DNA of 64,000 nt from Phocoena phocoena (taxonomy: Eukaryota; Chordata; Mammalia; Artiodactyla; Phocoenidae). The stretch spans positions 42,921,124-42,985,123 of the forward strand of contig NC_089226.1 in assembly GCF_963924675.1 (NCBI RefSeq), given 5' to 3'. The translations under genes were made by a program, and so were the position numbers. The notes below the pieces were generated by a model. The model had not been told where the DNA came from and did no database searches. It saw only the letters and a program-made list of their open reading frames with translations. Position 1 is the first letter of the stretch. Every line of letters starts with the position of its first letter. This document shows, one piece after another, positions 24,240-35,060 of this stretch.

Positions 24240-24245
24240 AATAAA
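24240..24245 (+). terminator. L1 polyadenylation signal
   Basis: AATAAA just before the A-rich tail of the full-length L1; the nested SINE begins 15 bases further on. The hexamer also occurs at the equivalent end of copy A. Confidence 0.8.
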
Positions 24246-24492
24246 GATGTTAAACAATTTGTTTTGTTTTGTTTTGTTTTTTGTTTTTATTTTCTTTTTG
24301 CGGTACGCGGGCCTCTTACCGCTGTGGCCTCTCCCGCTGCGGAACACAGGCTCCGGACGCACAGGCCCACGGGCCCAGCCGCTCAGCAGCACGTGGGATC
24401 CTCCCGGACCGGGGCACGAACCCGCGTCCCCTGCATCGGCAGGTGGACTCCCAACCACTGCGCCACCAGGGAAGCCCGATGTTAAACAATTT
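24246..24492 (-). mobile_element. CHR SINE, short form (copy 4), in the L1 copy B tail
   Basis: A perfect 15-bp TSD 'gatgttaaacaattt' (24246-24260 and 24478-24492) surrounds a minus-strand CHR element whose tail is an unusual 'gttttgtttt' repeat. The uninterrupted target, inferred from the TSD, has an ATTT/AAAA junction, the kind of site the L1 endonuclease cuts. The SINE is therefore younger than the host L1 and close to its family consensus (high CpG content). Confidence 0.96.
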
Positions 24493-24520
24493 AAAATAAA
24501 TAAATAAAATAAAATATGGA

Positions 24521-26394
24521 CCTAGGGCTCAGAGTAAATGACTAGTCAACCAGAATGAAGCTAATAAGTAGCAACTCAATTTGAATTTAGATATTTTTAC
24601 TTTTTCCATTTCACCATCTTCCTTTTACACTTAGTGGTCTGTATAGTAGTGCAATGCCATATTTACTTTTGCATACCAATCTAGGAGCTAGATTTGGGTA
24701 GACTTCATTGATTTTTCTTGCAATCTTTTCCAGATTACCAAATTATATTGCTTCTCACAATATACAGAAGCTAAATTAATCACATGATTTAATATTATAA
24801 TTGCATTTTATAAATCCCATACTATATTTAAGCAATACTAATAAAAAGTCCATAATATATATGATCAATAAGATATTTATGAAAGGTGACTGATCTAGGT
24901 GTGAAATCAAATGCCTTACATAAAATTTGCATCATCTAAATGATCTCTTGGCCCTAAAATCCTCATCAGTATTTAAATTTCAAGTTGGACCATATGTCAC
25001 TAAATAAATAATTTGGCTCAGAATGTGGCATGTGATCATGTCTGAGGTTTGAAATTTGACCTTACTTTCATTAGATATAAAAAGATCTGTACCTGAGTAA
25101 TAATAAAGTTTATGTTAGCTTTTATTGGGATTTCTGTTTACAAGGGTGGACAATCACTAAACCTCATTAGATTCACAAATAGAACTTTTTATACTGAGTG
25201 TACCCATGCCTTAATTGAATTGCCTTAAAGATATGAAGTTCAACTCATGTTATACAGTGAATGAGAATAAACTGAATAGATTTTTCTATTATTCTCTTTT
25301 CACAGTTTCTTTTTCCCCTTTGGTTCATCTACTTGGATTACAGAGCAGTTTCTCTGGGGTTTGTGAGTGGAAACCCATATATAAAAAGGGAACTATTTAA
25401 AATATAAACAAGGTTATTGAAAGATAAACCAGTCTTGTATATGACACTTCGATTTTCACTGGGGAGACCCACCAAATTCATACAAAAATAAGCCTTTTCT
25501 AAAATAAGAAGCATACCCATAATCACCACTAATTTATTCCATTAGGATTTAAACCTTATGGTTCATGTTTATGAGTTAACACTGAATATTTCTGCCATGT
25601 CCTTGTTCAGAATACAGTGCAGAGAAAAGGATCTATATGCAACACTGAGCAGTTTTAAAAGGCAATGGTCATGCTTAAAATGCACTGTAAAGGTCATTGC
25701 TTGCAAAGGAATAAATGTTGCATCCCAAGGTATACCTTCTTTGTTATCTCTGGAAAAGCTCTTAGATGCAATATCTCTGCAAGATTCATGGAATACCTAA
25801 CACCATCTTCCACAGGGCAAAGCTCATTTTTTTGAAGTCCTCAATGCGTAATGATTTTCTTTTGGAAATTTAGGTTGCAGCGAGAAGCCCATGAGTAATC
25901 TGAAACAATCTTGAGAGGCTTCGAAAATTCCATTGCGCATTCTATAAAATGCAAACAACTTACATAGAAATAATTTATTTGAGTACATCTAATTAGGCTG
26001 TATATACTGAAGCTATGCCTCAGCATTTGGAGTTGTATCAATGGACTATTTCATTTATCGAGTTTGACAGTCTAAGTTCTTAACTAAAATGATAAATGAC
26101 TTCTTTGCAGCCAAATGATACTTCACCTTGCAATTTCCCTCTCCTTTTAAATGTTATTCTAGCATGAAGGCAGAGATTGTTGTTCACAAATATTGTAAAC
26201 ATCTACCATTTGCTTTGTTCAAACTCAATAGTTATTTTCATGCAATTAGCATCTCATCTTCTGTCTATTTTTGTTGGCAATGATAACATAGTACTTTAAG
26301 TATGTAATTCAGGAGAACAAATATAAGAATGGTTTAGCAACTTCTTTAGATAGTCCACACTCCAATGTTTTTCTGAGAGGAAGGAACAAGCTTT
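24521..26394. other. 1.9 kb of unique DNA
   Basis: One of the longest segments with no recognised repeat. No exon-like frame or splice pair is convincing. The 80-codon frame at 25558-25800 has no domain I recognise. Confidence 0.45.
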
Positions 26395-26475
26395 AGTCAC
26401 TGTTTCTTTCAACAAATATTTATTTAAATGCTTTTGTGTGCCATACACTTTATTGGGTGCTATCACTGATGACTC
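26395..26475 (-). mobile_element. L2 3'-end fragment
   Basis: 'caacaaatatttatttaaat' followed by 'tgtgccatacactttattgg' is the reverse complement of the L2 3' terminus. Confidence 0.6.
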
Positions 26476-27559
26476 AGCTTAACTGGGTTGAATCAAGAAA
26501 TGTATCTCTCTCAGTTCTATCTCCCTTTCCTGTCTGTCTATTCACAGGCATTTAGTATCTAGCTTAGAACCCTAGAGATAGGTTTCAGAAGTTTTAAAGA
26601 AGAGCCTTACAAAAAATACCTTGATGATTGGAAAAGCAAGAATAGAACATGCTACCTTCCTGATATTATATGTTATATATTTGTGGCAATAACAATAAAC
26701 CAGCAACATAGTGGAGAAGGGGAAGTCTGATCCAAAGGAAAGCCAATTAAAGCTGTACACATGGGTAAGTAGAAGAATGAATAAAAAGGAAATCACTGTT
26801 TACAATGAGCAGGTGGTGGGTAGAAGCTGAGATATAAAGGAATGAACAAGGAAAAAAAATAGGATTCATGCTCTGCAGGTCTTGGAGTTAATGTTACAGC
26901 TACCTGCTGACCTAAACACAATGCTCATCCCACAGGACAAAGTGTATCAGGCCCAAGGCTGAAGTCACAAATACAGTACTGACTAACTCTCTGTCTGGGA
27001 ACCTTAAAATCCAACAAGGTCATGGTAAAGTCAGACTGTTCTTTTTCCTGACAGGGCAGTGAGCAGGGTACACACTTAATTTGTTCACAGCTGTGAAATC
27101 CACTGAATGTTTCTACATAGTACAACCTGCCTGTGATGGAGATGATTGTTGGAAGCTCAACAAAGCAGGAATTACAGACCTCAGACCTGTTTGTTCATGA
27201 TAGCAAGGGCTCCTACAACTGTTACCAAATATTAATAGATCTTACAAAGTGCATGTTGCTCTAATGGGGTGGGGAGAGGTACAGATTCATGTTATTCCAG
27301 CTATGTAAGTGGCAGGTGGGTCTGGGTCAGATGGGTCACTTCCAAGAAGTAATGCCACATTTGTGAGACTGGTACATTGCCCTTCTACAAATCATTCAGC
27401 AAGATAGGGGCTTATCCTTCACTTGTATTTTCTCCTACTGTGAAGTGTCTGGATTTTTAGAATAGACAAATGGAAGACAGAAGAATAATAATTTAGGATT
27501 CAAAATTTTACTGTTAAAGGTTTTTTTTTCCCCTCAAGAGAAACACAAGTGAATTATAA
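26476..27559. other. Unique DNA
   Basis: 1.1 kb with no recognised gene or repeat. Confidence 0.45.
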
Positions 27560-27755
27560 TATCAAACACAGACATAAAGCGTACTGTTCCAGATGCTGAT
27601 CTAAGAGCCTTACAAATAATAACTGCTTTAATTCTCCCAACAGGCCTCTGAGGTGTATACAAATGAAGAAATTAGTAATCAGCAGAGGTGATATTTAAAC
27701 CCATGGAGGTTGGCTCCAAATTTTATGTTCTTAAACATGGTACTGTACTGATACT
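27560..27755 (-). mobile_element. MIR SINE
   Basis: Reverse MIR order: 'actgttccagatgctgatct', 'cttacaaataataactgctt', 'aggcctctgaggtgtataca', 'aaacccatggaggttggctc'. Near full length. Confidence 0.75.
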
Positions 27756-28359
27756 CTATGTATGAAGTAGAAATAGAAACAGAAAAGTGTTAGAAGTATA
27801 GGTACATTAGTTACAAATCTTGACCACAAGTAAGATAAAAAGACAGGCTAAGAGAACCTGTAGGTTGTGAGATGATGAATACAGAATCAACAGGAGGCTG
27901 GGGATGTGGAAGAACTCTGGACGGACAAAAATTAGGAAGCAGGGAGAACAATAGCTGTTTCATAGCCATTGCTTCTGAGATGATTAAGCAACTTCTAACC
28001 TGAACACGCACCTCAGCTAAAGATTCGAAGTCCCAGAATTGTCAGAGTTTAGACCGTGTGCCTGTCCACTGGTTAGAGGGTCTCGGAGAGGAGGATTTGT
28101 TTCCTTTTCTTCCATATCAAGGAGTTGATTCTGGAATTATATTTCTCCTATCACTAATGAGACAGAGGACTTTCTCAAAGGGAAATAAAGGTTGTTATTA
28201 GAAGGGGAATGAATACTGGGCAGCCAATACAATCTAGATGTTCTCTGCAATGGACAATTGGACACATGACTTAAAAATTAAACATTTCAATTTTTTAAGT
28301 GCTCTGCACAAAGCTTGATGGTGTATAGGTGCAGCTCAGCATGGTATAATTGTGGAAAA
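27756..28359. other. Unique DNA
   Basis: 600 bp with no recognised gene or repeat. Confidence 0.45.
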
Positions 28360-28540
28360 AGAATGTGTTTTTAAATCAAACACACTCAATGGATGAATCA
28401 TTTAATCTGTTTGACCTTGGTTTTCTCATTTATAAAAGTGTTAGTAATTCTATCTGTTTCATGGATTTGCTGTGGTGATTAAGTTAAGTAACATGTGAAG
28501 TGTCTCTATTAGTATGCTTTCAGTAATTGTTATTTCTTTC
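28360..28540 (+). mobile_element. MIR SINE
   Basis: 'gaccttggttttctcattta', 'gtgattaagttaagtaacat' and a terminal 'ctttcagtaattgttatt' follow MIR order. Confidence 0.65.
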
Positions 28541-28599
28541 CTTCTTAGGTTCAATTTCTGAGTCCTCAAATGCTATTCAATTTAATTAATATAGCTGCC

Positions 28600-28810
28600 T
28601 TTTATTGGACATTGTTTATGCACTCTGCCAAAGTTTTCAAATACTGTGCCTTGCTTTAACCTTATAGATGGATGAAGATAGGTTCTATCATACTCATTTA
28701 CAGATGGAAAAACTGAAGCTTAAAGAGGTCAGTTGATTTTTCTAGTGTTATGTTGCTTGTAAGCACTGAGATACAAACCTAGATCTATTCCTAAAGTCAT
28801 TCTTAATTCC
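28600..28810 (-). mobile_element. MIR SINE
   Basis: Reverse MIR: 'tttacagatggaaaaactga', 'agcttaaagaggtcag' and 'gagatacaaacctagatcta' in order. It lies about 60 bp from the forward MIR at 28360, making a degenerate inverted pair. Confidence 0.7.
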
Positions 28811-30309
28811 CCACCACACCAACTCAGACTTTTAAAAAAACAAAAGAAGAGATTGTAATACTGTAGCACAGAATGATATCGACATTTTAGCATTTATTTG
28901 CTATATTTCTGAAATTCCCACATAACTCATTATTTCATTTAAAATCGTATTCACAGTTTACTGAAATTGGTGAACCTGAAAGACTAGTGAATTTTAAATA
29001 TAAAGCTTGTAAACAAAAATCACGTAAAAACTCAGTCTGTAATAATATAAACATGTTATATTCTAAAATAAATTAGATTAGACAAACCTAACAAAAAGCT
29101 ATTTAAAAAAATGAATCACACACTAAACACACAAAGAAAATTTAGTCATACAGAATTGAAAATGTAATCTCGTCATTATGTCCTTAACAAAATATAATTA
29201 TTTTAGAATTGAGACATGAACATATTTTGAACAAAATTTTCAGCTGCCACAAAAGCTATTTCTAATTTTAAACTAATCTAGTAAATTGAGGTACAAGCTA
29301 ACTTGAGACATTTTTCTTTGACTCCATCTTAAAACTACGAGCCTTCCTGTGTTAGAACTTTAGAATGCAAATACATTGACAAACTGGGATTCAACAGAAA
29401 TTCCAGGTATAGGTGAGTTTTATTTTCTCTTTCTCTCAGTTTCAGGTTGGTTTTATGTGAATGAAATACAGGGTGGAAAAATGGAAAGAAACTCCTAGGT
29501 CTCCAAAGATTTTGTTGAGAAATCACCAACCCACATGGTCTTGGCAGCTGTCTTGACTATATCCTTGTGTTATGCACAGGGAGATTGTTGGTGGGGCAGC
29601 TATGTCCTGTTTGGCCAGGCTAGTTTGACTGAGAACAGAGTGGGTGCTTCTAGCCCTGTAAGAATTGCCTTTTCACTAGGGTCTCCTAGGCCACTTCCTT
29701 CTTTTAAGAGGAGGAAGGGTTTGCCCTGAGGTCAGATAATATTTTCATAATCTTTTCTCCGGAGTTCTGGTCCCCTGGCTCTTTATTCCTACTTCAAGAG
29801 ACTCTCTGCAGCTAGTGAGCTGAACTTTTGATCACTTCCCATTACCACAGTCCCACTCAGACAGAGTTAGTGACATTTTAGGTAAAGAGGACAATGGGAA
29901 CAGTGATTAGCCCAGAAAAGCCAGTATGAAGCTTTGGCAAGATAAACTTTTCAAGGTAGGCATACATTTTAAGGATGGCTGATAACTTTAGAGACATGAA
30001 AATGTTTTCAGTTATTCGTTCAGAAAATGAATGGTATTGGTGGTCTTATAAATGTATACATAGTTGTTGCATTATCAGCTACATAGTCAAGACATCCACC
30101 TAGTTGGCTGTATTTGTGAATAAGCAGATCTACTGTAGTAGAGCTGTACTACAGATCTGTAGTACATGTATGTGTGAATGTGTATTTACCAACATGTTCT
30201 GCTTAATTAGATGTTATACAGTAAATGATAACCTGGAAGACAGTCAGATATAGAATGAATACTTTGATTAGGAAATGAAAACCTATAAATTACCCATAAT
30301 TCTTACATG
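28811..30309. other. 1.5 kb of unique DNA
   Basis: No recognised repeat or gene. A perfect palindrome lies near its right end (30145-30166). Confidence 0.45.
30145..30166. repeat. Perfect 22-bp palindrome
   Basis: The central 20 bases read 'gtactacagatctgtagtac', identical to their reverse complement, and one further base pair extends it on each side. A related, imperfect arm occurs just to the left ('gatctactgtagtag', 30128-30142). No known binding site is assigned. Confidence 0.95.
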
Positions 30310-30460
30310 TAGTCTTAGGCAAGACACCTAGACTTTTAAAACATTAATTTCTTAATTTTGTCATCCATAAATTGTGTTAATAATATTTGTTGTCTTAGTC
30401 TTTCAGGGATATTATAAAGGTCAAATAAAGTAACAATATATATAAAAGTGTTTTTAATCA
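30310..30460 (+). mobile_element. MIR SINE
   Basis: 'gtcttaggcaagacacctag', then 'ttttgtcatccataaattgt', then 'ttcagggatattataaaggt' fit the MIR middle and 3' part. Confidence 0.6.
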
Positions 30461-30649
30461 TTCATTGATATTGCATAGGTTTTAAAAGATAACTAAAAAC
30501 ATTTTTCTTTTAAGCTATTTTGAAGAAAGTTTTTCTAAAGCATATTTCTCAGCAGTCACAGATTAGTAAATAGGGTACTGTCAACATGAATTTCAGCTGA
30601 AGATTGGAAATTGTTATTTGCTTTGTAGGCTATATCTCCACATGACTAT

Positions 30650-31070
30650 CTTAGGTCTGGTTCCCAGTAAGTGAGCCTGAGATAGGGATTCTTGTACTAG
30701 TGATTTATTGAGGGAGTGTGGAAAGCAGAATCAACAAAGGAGTGGCTTCACTTCAGGTTTAGCTTCAGACTGGAGCATAAATGACAATGGAGAGTTGTGT
30801 CACATTGAGGTAATGGAACTGGTCTTTTGTACCTCCATATCAATCAGTCATTGGCTGGGGGACACCTCCAGGGTTGGCATAACCTCAGGGGCAATTCTCA
30901 ACTGCCTCAATCGTAGTCTATGTCAAGGAGACTTCTAAATATTGAGGGCAAATTCTCAAGAGTAGGGTACACCTGTAAACTATTAGCAGCCAACCCATGT
31001 GGCAGCTAAGGATGAGGGCACCTGGATGGTAAAGGGGATCTGATTGGACCACTAACAGTTTCTACTTCAT
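30650..31070 (+). mobile_element. Possible ancient LTR-like repeat
   Basis: The start, 'ggttcccagtaagtgagcct' followed by 'gtgatttattgagggagtgt', resembles the beginning of an old mammalian LTR I cannot name, and shares this pattern with 49645-50045. No coding part is seen. The ends are approximate and unique sequence is not excluded. Confidence 0.35.
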
Positions 31071-31689
31071 TGTACAACATGCCATCGTACACCCAGAAAA
31101 CACACTCTGACCACTCTTTATATATAGTACATATATAGCTCATTCTTACCCTCCAGGTATACCAGTTTTACTCAAACTTTTAGCATTCTACTTTCTGCTT
31201 TCTAGAATGTGTGATAAATCAATGTCATTCTAGACAGTGATGCTCTCTGAATGGTGAAGTAGTTAATATTTCTGTCAATAAAATTGTGGCAAAGAATCAA
31301 AAAGGGACTGTGTGTTTTGTCAACTGAAACTATTAAAATATTCTTTGTTATTGTAGAGAAAAAAATGCCTTCCCAAAAGAGTGGTGTAACATGTGTCAGA
31401 GATTGTGTCACCTTTTTTTTTTTTTTCTGAAATAGCATCCATAATTGTAAATACCATTTGATTAAGTTTAAATCACTACCTACCATCCTCCATGCCTCAC
31501 TGAGCTCTTGCTCTGATCATAATCAAGTATTACAAATATCCATGTTCCTGAATCTTTCAGATACTTTTGGTGACAATAATTTCTGTGACCCCCTCAAAGA
31601 TATGGCATTGCTTTTGTAATTTCAACAATATAGTAATATCAAATTTCATATTTTTTTAATTATTTCAATAGGGAGGGGGAACTTTAGGG
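31071..31689. other. Unique DNA
   Basis: About 600 bp with no recognised repeat, apart from a T run at 31412-31426. Confidence 0.4.
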
Positions 31690-31955
31690 ACTTCCACATT
31701 ACTCTTTCAAAGGTAGAATGGGATAAAGTTAATCCTTCCACCTGAACTCCCTAATCCCCTTACCAGTTCTTACTTTTCTCTGTGGAACTTATCATTACTC
31801 AAAGTTTTTATTTTGAGTCTACTTATTGTTTGTCTCTACCCACAGATTTCTAAGCTCCATGAGGGCAGAGAAAATTTTGTTCACTTCAGTTTTGCCAGCA
31901 CCTAGAAGAGTGCTGCCCACAGAAGGCACTTAGTAAATATATGTTGAATTAGTTC
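31690..31955 (+). mobile_element. L2 LINE 3' end
   Basis: 'ctaagctccatgagggcaga', 'ttttgccagcacctagaaga', 'gtgctgcccacagaaggcac' and 'agtaaatatatgttgaatt' are the classic L2 3' terminus, preceded by L2-like 3' UTR ('tggaacttatcattactc'). Confidence 0.8.
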
Positions 31956-33331
31956 CTTACTATAAATTTTATGAAGAGACTTCTGGATTGACATTTATTC
32001 AGCATGGACTAACTTTGAGCAGGCTTCAGGAAACCAAACAAGGAATAAATAATTGAAAGTCACCCAGTCTCTCAAACTCTGATACCAACACCTGAAAAAT
32101 TTTAGATGCATACATATCATTAATTTCAGCACAATCTACATTTATATTATTTCCTTGTTATTCTAAAATAATGACAGTCAGTTCCCATATAGAATCTCCA
32201 GATTTTAAAAGGTATAAGTAAAGAAAGTCTTAATTTTATGGTGTCCAGGAAATCTTCTTTCCCGCATTTTATTTTATAATTGATTTCTAAGACTTACTAG
32301 AATTCCACTCTAGGTACATGTCTGTGGTCAATGAAGAGAGATAGAGATGAGCTTAAAAAAATTTGTCTCCCTTTACATAGTAAATCTCTCAGAAAGAGGA
32401 TCACAGAATCTTTAAAATAGCCAATACAACCTTTATCAGACAAAAGGAAGAATGCTTCAGCTGGCATCAAAGGTTCAGGTGATGGCATACTAAAGGCTTT
32501 GGAAATATTTAAAAGCTTCTAAATTTCTCTAATTTTTTCATTCTTTTCATCTTCTTAAGGAAGATGTTTTATTTGTCCCTCGTAAATACCCTGTGAGTTT
32601 AGCTGAAACTTAAGTTCTCCACATGCAAGGTCAAACTTTGAATTTGTTATTTAGCTGTCTTAATCATGTCGCTGTAAGATATAAGTGATGTGTCAGTACA
32701 ATGATCAAAAGTCCATAAGCTTCCATTTTTCATGTGCTGTGCATTTAAAGATATGTTTGTTATTTCTTCTAAGCTGTCTAAATACCACTCGAAGTAGACC
32801 CACTCACCACGACCACAGTCTTTATTTTCCTGATGCCCTTTAAGGACTATTCTCTAAAGCTTTAACTTCATTGGATACTTCATTCTGCTGTCCACAACTG
32901 ATCATTTTATTAACTTCCTTGCATACTAAGTGCTTATTCATTAAGAGCTAGTTGAATTTTCACTGCTTTCATCCCAACTGGACAAGGTAACCAATTCCAG
33001 ATTTAACTCTTTTCCTGAAATTTGGCACCTCTAATGACTCCTAGTACTGACACAAATTTTATTAGTCATCATTCTGGTAGCTCATAATACAGAGATCTCT
33101 CTTTAACTTAACAGAAAACAGTTGTGTGAAATGGTATCAAGTAGCACATGGAATTAATTAGAAGGATGGAGAATTGGTTCAGGCAGAAATTGGTGGGCCC
33201 AGTCTTGCCACGTGAACAATCATACCAGGATGTTATCGTCACACTGTCTACAGCTTTCAACCCTAGGCATTTGGTGCAATGGCGCTAGACCCTGTTGAAT
33301 CTGAGCGCAGACCACAATGTCACTGAATTAT
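31956..33331. other. 1.4 kb of unique DNA
   Basis: No recognised gene or repeat. Confidence 0.45.
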
Positions 33332-34259
33332 TAATTGTGCCATTCCACTGTATATTTGTACCACATCTTCTTTATCCATTCCTCTGTTGATGGACATTTA
33401 GGTTGTTTCCATGTCCTGGCTATTGTAAATAGTGCTGCAATGAACTCACTTTAACTTCAGTGAACAAACTCACTTTAAATTGAGGATTTATTGTCATTAC
33501 CTTAGTAATAGCTAAGCAGATGGAGCATGGAATAGGGAATTCAGAGACCTGAGTTTATTCCCAAACTCACTTCAAATCTCTGTAGGTCTGTGATACAAAG
33601 GCATAGAACAATTCCAATCTTGAAACCTTGATGAAAGTTTTTGCATATACAGGTAATAGACAAAAATTGCAAATATGTAAATGTGTTCTGCTATCTTAAA
33701 ATAAAGGTAATTTTGAGTTAAAAAAATTGGTGGTGCATGTGTCTTTTTGAATTATAGTACATATATACAATGGGATATTACTCAGCCATAAAAAGGAAAA
33801 AATTGGGTCATTTGTAGAGACGTGGATATACCTATAGAGTGTCATACAGAGTGAAGTAAGTCAGAAAGAGAAAAGCAAATATCGTATAGTAACACAAATA
33901 TGTGGAATCTGAAAAAAATTGGTATAAACGATCTTATTTACAAAGCAGAAATAGAGACACAGATGTAGAGAACAAATGTGCGGATACCAAGGGAGAAATG
34001 GTGGGATGAATTGGGAGGTTGACATTGACATATATACACTATTGATACAATGTATAAAGTAGATAACTAATGAGAACCTCCTGTATAGTACAGGGAACTC
34101 TACTCAATGCTCTGTGGTGACCTAAACTGGAAGGAAATCCAAAAAGAGGAGACATATGTATACATATAGCTGATTCACTTTGCTATACAGTAGAAACTAA
34201 CACAATATTGTAAGGCAAATATACTCCAATAAAAATTAAAAAAAGATAATAGTGCCATT
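33332..34259 (+). mobile_element. L1 (copy D) with inverted 5' part and a foreign filler
   Basis: The outer direct repeats 'taattgtgccatt' (33332-33344) and 'taatagtgccatt' (34247-34259) match at 12 of 13 bases. From 33345 to 33447 and again at about 33732-33758 the sequence is L1 ORF2 C-terminal DNA in reverse; from about 33759 to 34246 it is the adjoining ORF2 end and 3' UTR in forward orientation. The two parts meet at the same L1 position ('tacatatatacaatggg' against its reverse copy at 33346), which is what twin priming gives. A 284-bp non-L1 block interrupts the reversed arm. The forward part includes the ORF2 terminal segment and an AATAAA tail. Confidence 0.85.
33448..33731 (+). other. 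Non-L1 filler ending in AATAAA and an A run
   Basis: This block separates two L1 segments that are contiguous in the copy at 6.5 kb ('caatgaac' and 'ttggtg...gcatg'). It ends 'aaaataaaggtaattttgag' then 'ttaaaaaaa', so an AATAAA hexamer lies about 14 bases before an A run, as in a processed transcript 3' end. No clear TSD of its own is seen. It could be a retrocopy of a cellular RNA, a template-switch product, or older genomic DNA between two separate L1 pieces. The word 'actcactttaa' is repeated near its left end (about 33446 and 33470). Confidence 0.5.
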
Positions 34260-34279
34260 GATGTCATTAAAAATAATCT

Positions 34280-34410
34280 TTCTTTTTTTCCACATCTTTA
34301 TTGGAGTATAAATGCTTTACAATGTTGTGTTAGTTTCTGCTCGTACAACAAAGTGAATCAGCTATATATATACATATATCCTCATATCCCCTCCCTCATA
34401 TAGAACCCTA
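34280..34410 (-). mobile_element. Short L1 3'-end fragment
   Basis: 'ccacatctttattggagtat', 'acaatgttgtgttagtttct' and 'aaagtgaatcagctatatat' are the reversed L1 3' end. It lies 20 bp beyond copy D in opposite orientation. The upstream 'tctttttttc' is the reversed tail. TSD not seen. Confidence 0.8.
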
Positions 34411-34812
34411 TACCTTTGGGTCAAGCTCTCAAGTTTTACAGTCTTGGTGGGAACATCCCCTTGGTCCTGTACTTTAACTTCCAGGGGTTGGGAAAATGTG
34501 TTATCCTTCTACGTTGACTTCTTTAGGAGATAAAACTTTGCATTCTGACTGTCTTGGAATTCCTTCACAAATAGTAAGGAACCCAGTGTGACAAAATTGA
34601 ATACAATAACCCGGTAAATGCTGAAGTTGAGTTTCAAAGAAGTTAAAAGATATAATCTCAGTAAAGCAGATAATATGTGACACAGGTGAAGGCTAGAGTC
34701 CAGATTTTCCTCATTTCAAGTCCAGTGATAATTTTGCTAGATTAGGTCATTTCTGAGGTTTGACTGACTTAGCCGAGGAATGATTTACAGACTTCCCCTC
34801 TCTCTCGCTCTC
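34411..34812. other. Unique spacer
   Basis: 400 bp with no recognised repeat; a short 'tctctctcgctctc' pyrimidine run adjoins the microsatellite. Confidence 0.4.
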
Positions 34813-34826
34813 TATATATATGTATA

Positions 34827-34892
<66 letters not shown>

Positions 34893-34903
34893 CATACATA
34901 CAA
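34813..34903. repeat. (TA)n / (CATA)n microsatellite
   Basis: About 38 TA units with two TG interruptions near the left end, followed by four CATA units at 34888-34903. Confidence 0.97.
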
Positions 34904-34954
34904 GAAAGCTGCTGCCTATAACTGCAGGCACGTGTTAAAATATAAAGTGTTAAA

Positions 34955-35060
34955 AACTTGTTACCTCAAGCAAATACTTTCACCTTTCTGAGTCTCAGTT
35001 TCTCTATCTTTAACATGGGGCTCATAAGGTCTATTTGCCAAGTAAGCAAGTTGTTATAAA
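34955..35060 (+). mobile_element. MIR SINE fragment
   Basis: 'tgagtctcagtttctctatc' then 'taacatggggctcataaggt' is the MIR core-to-3' transition. Confidence 0.65.

Larger units (their letters stand above)
17146..24520 (+). mobile_element. Essentially full-length L1 (copy B), about 7.1 kb plus nested SINE
   Basis: A TSD-like direct repeat 'aaaatatgg' flanks the element (17146-17154 and 24511-24519). The order is complete: 5' UTR (17155-19107), ORF1 (19108-20000), inter-ORF spacer, ORF2 (20059 to about 23890), 3' UTR with AATAAA at 24240-24245 and an A-rich tail. The start, 'ggaggagtttcaagatggc', is what full-length L1s of this type look like. A CHR SINE with its own 15-bp TSD (24246-24260 and 24478-24492) has inserted in the tail. 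Both ORFs carry disabling changes, so it is a dead copy. It is the only copy here with both ends and the whole 5' UTR in the same orientation. Confidence 0.93.

Noticed and set aside
31412..31426. T run as the tail of a reversed retroposon
   Set aside because: No SINE or LINE sequence adjoins it and no flanking direct repeat was found.
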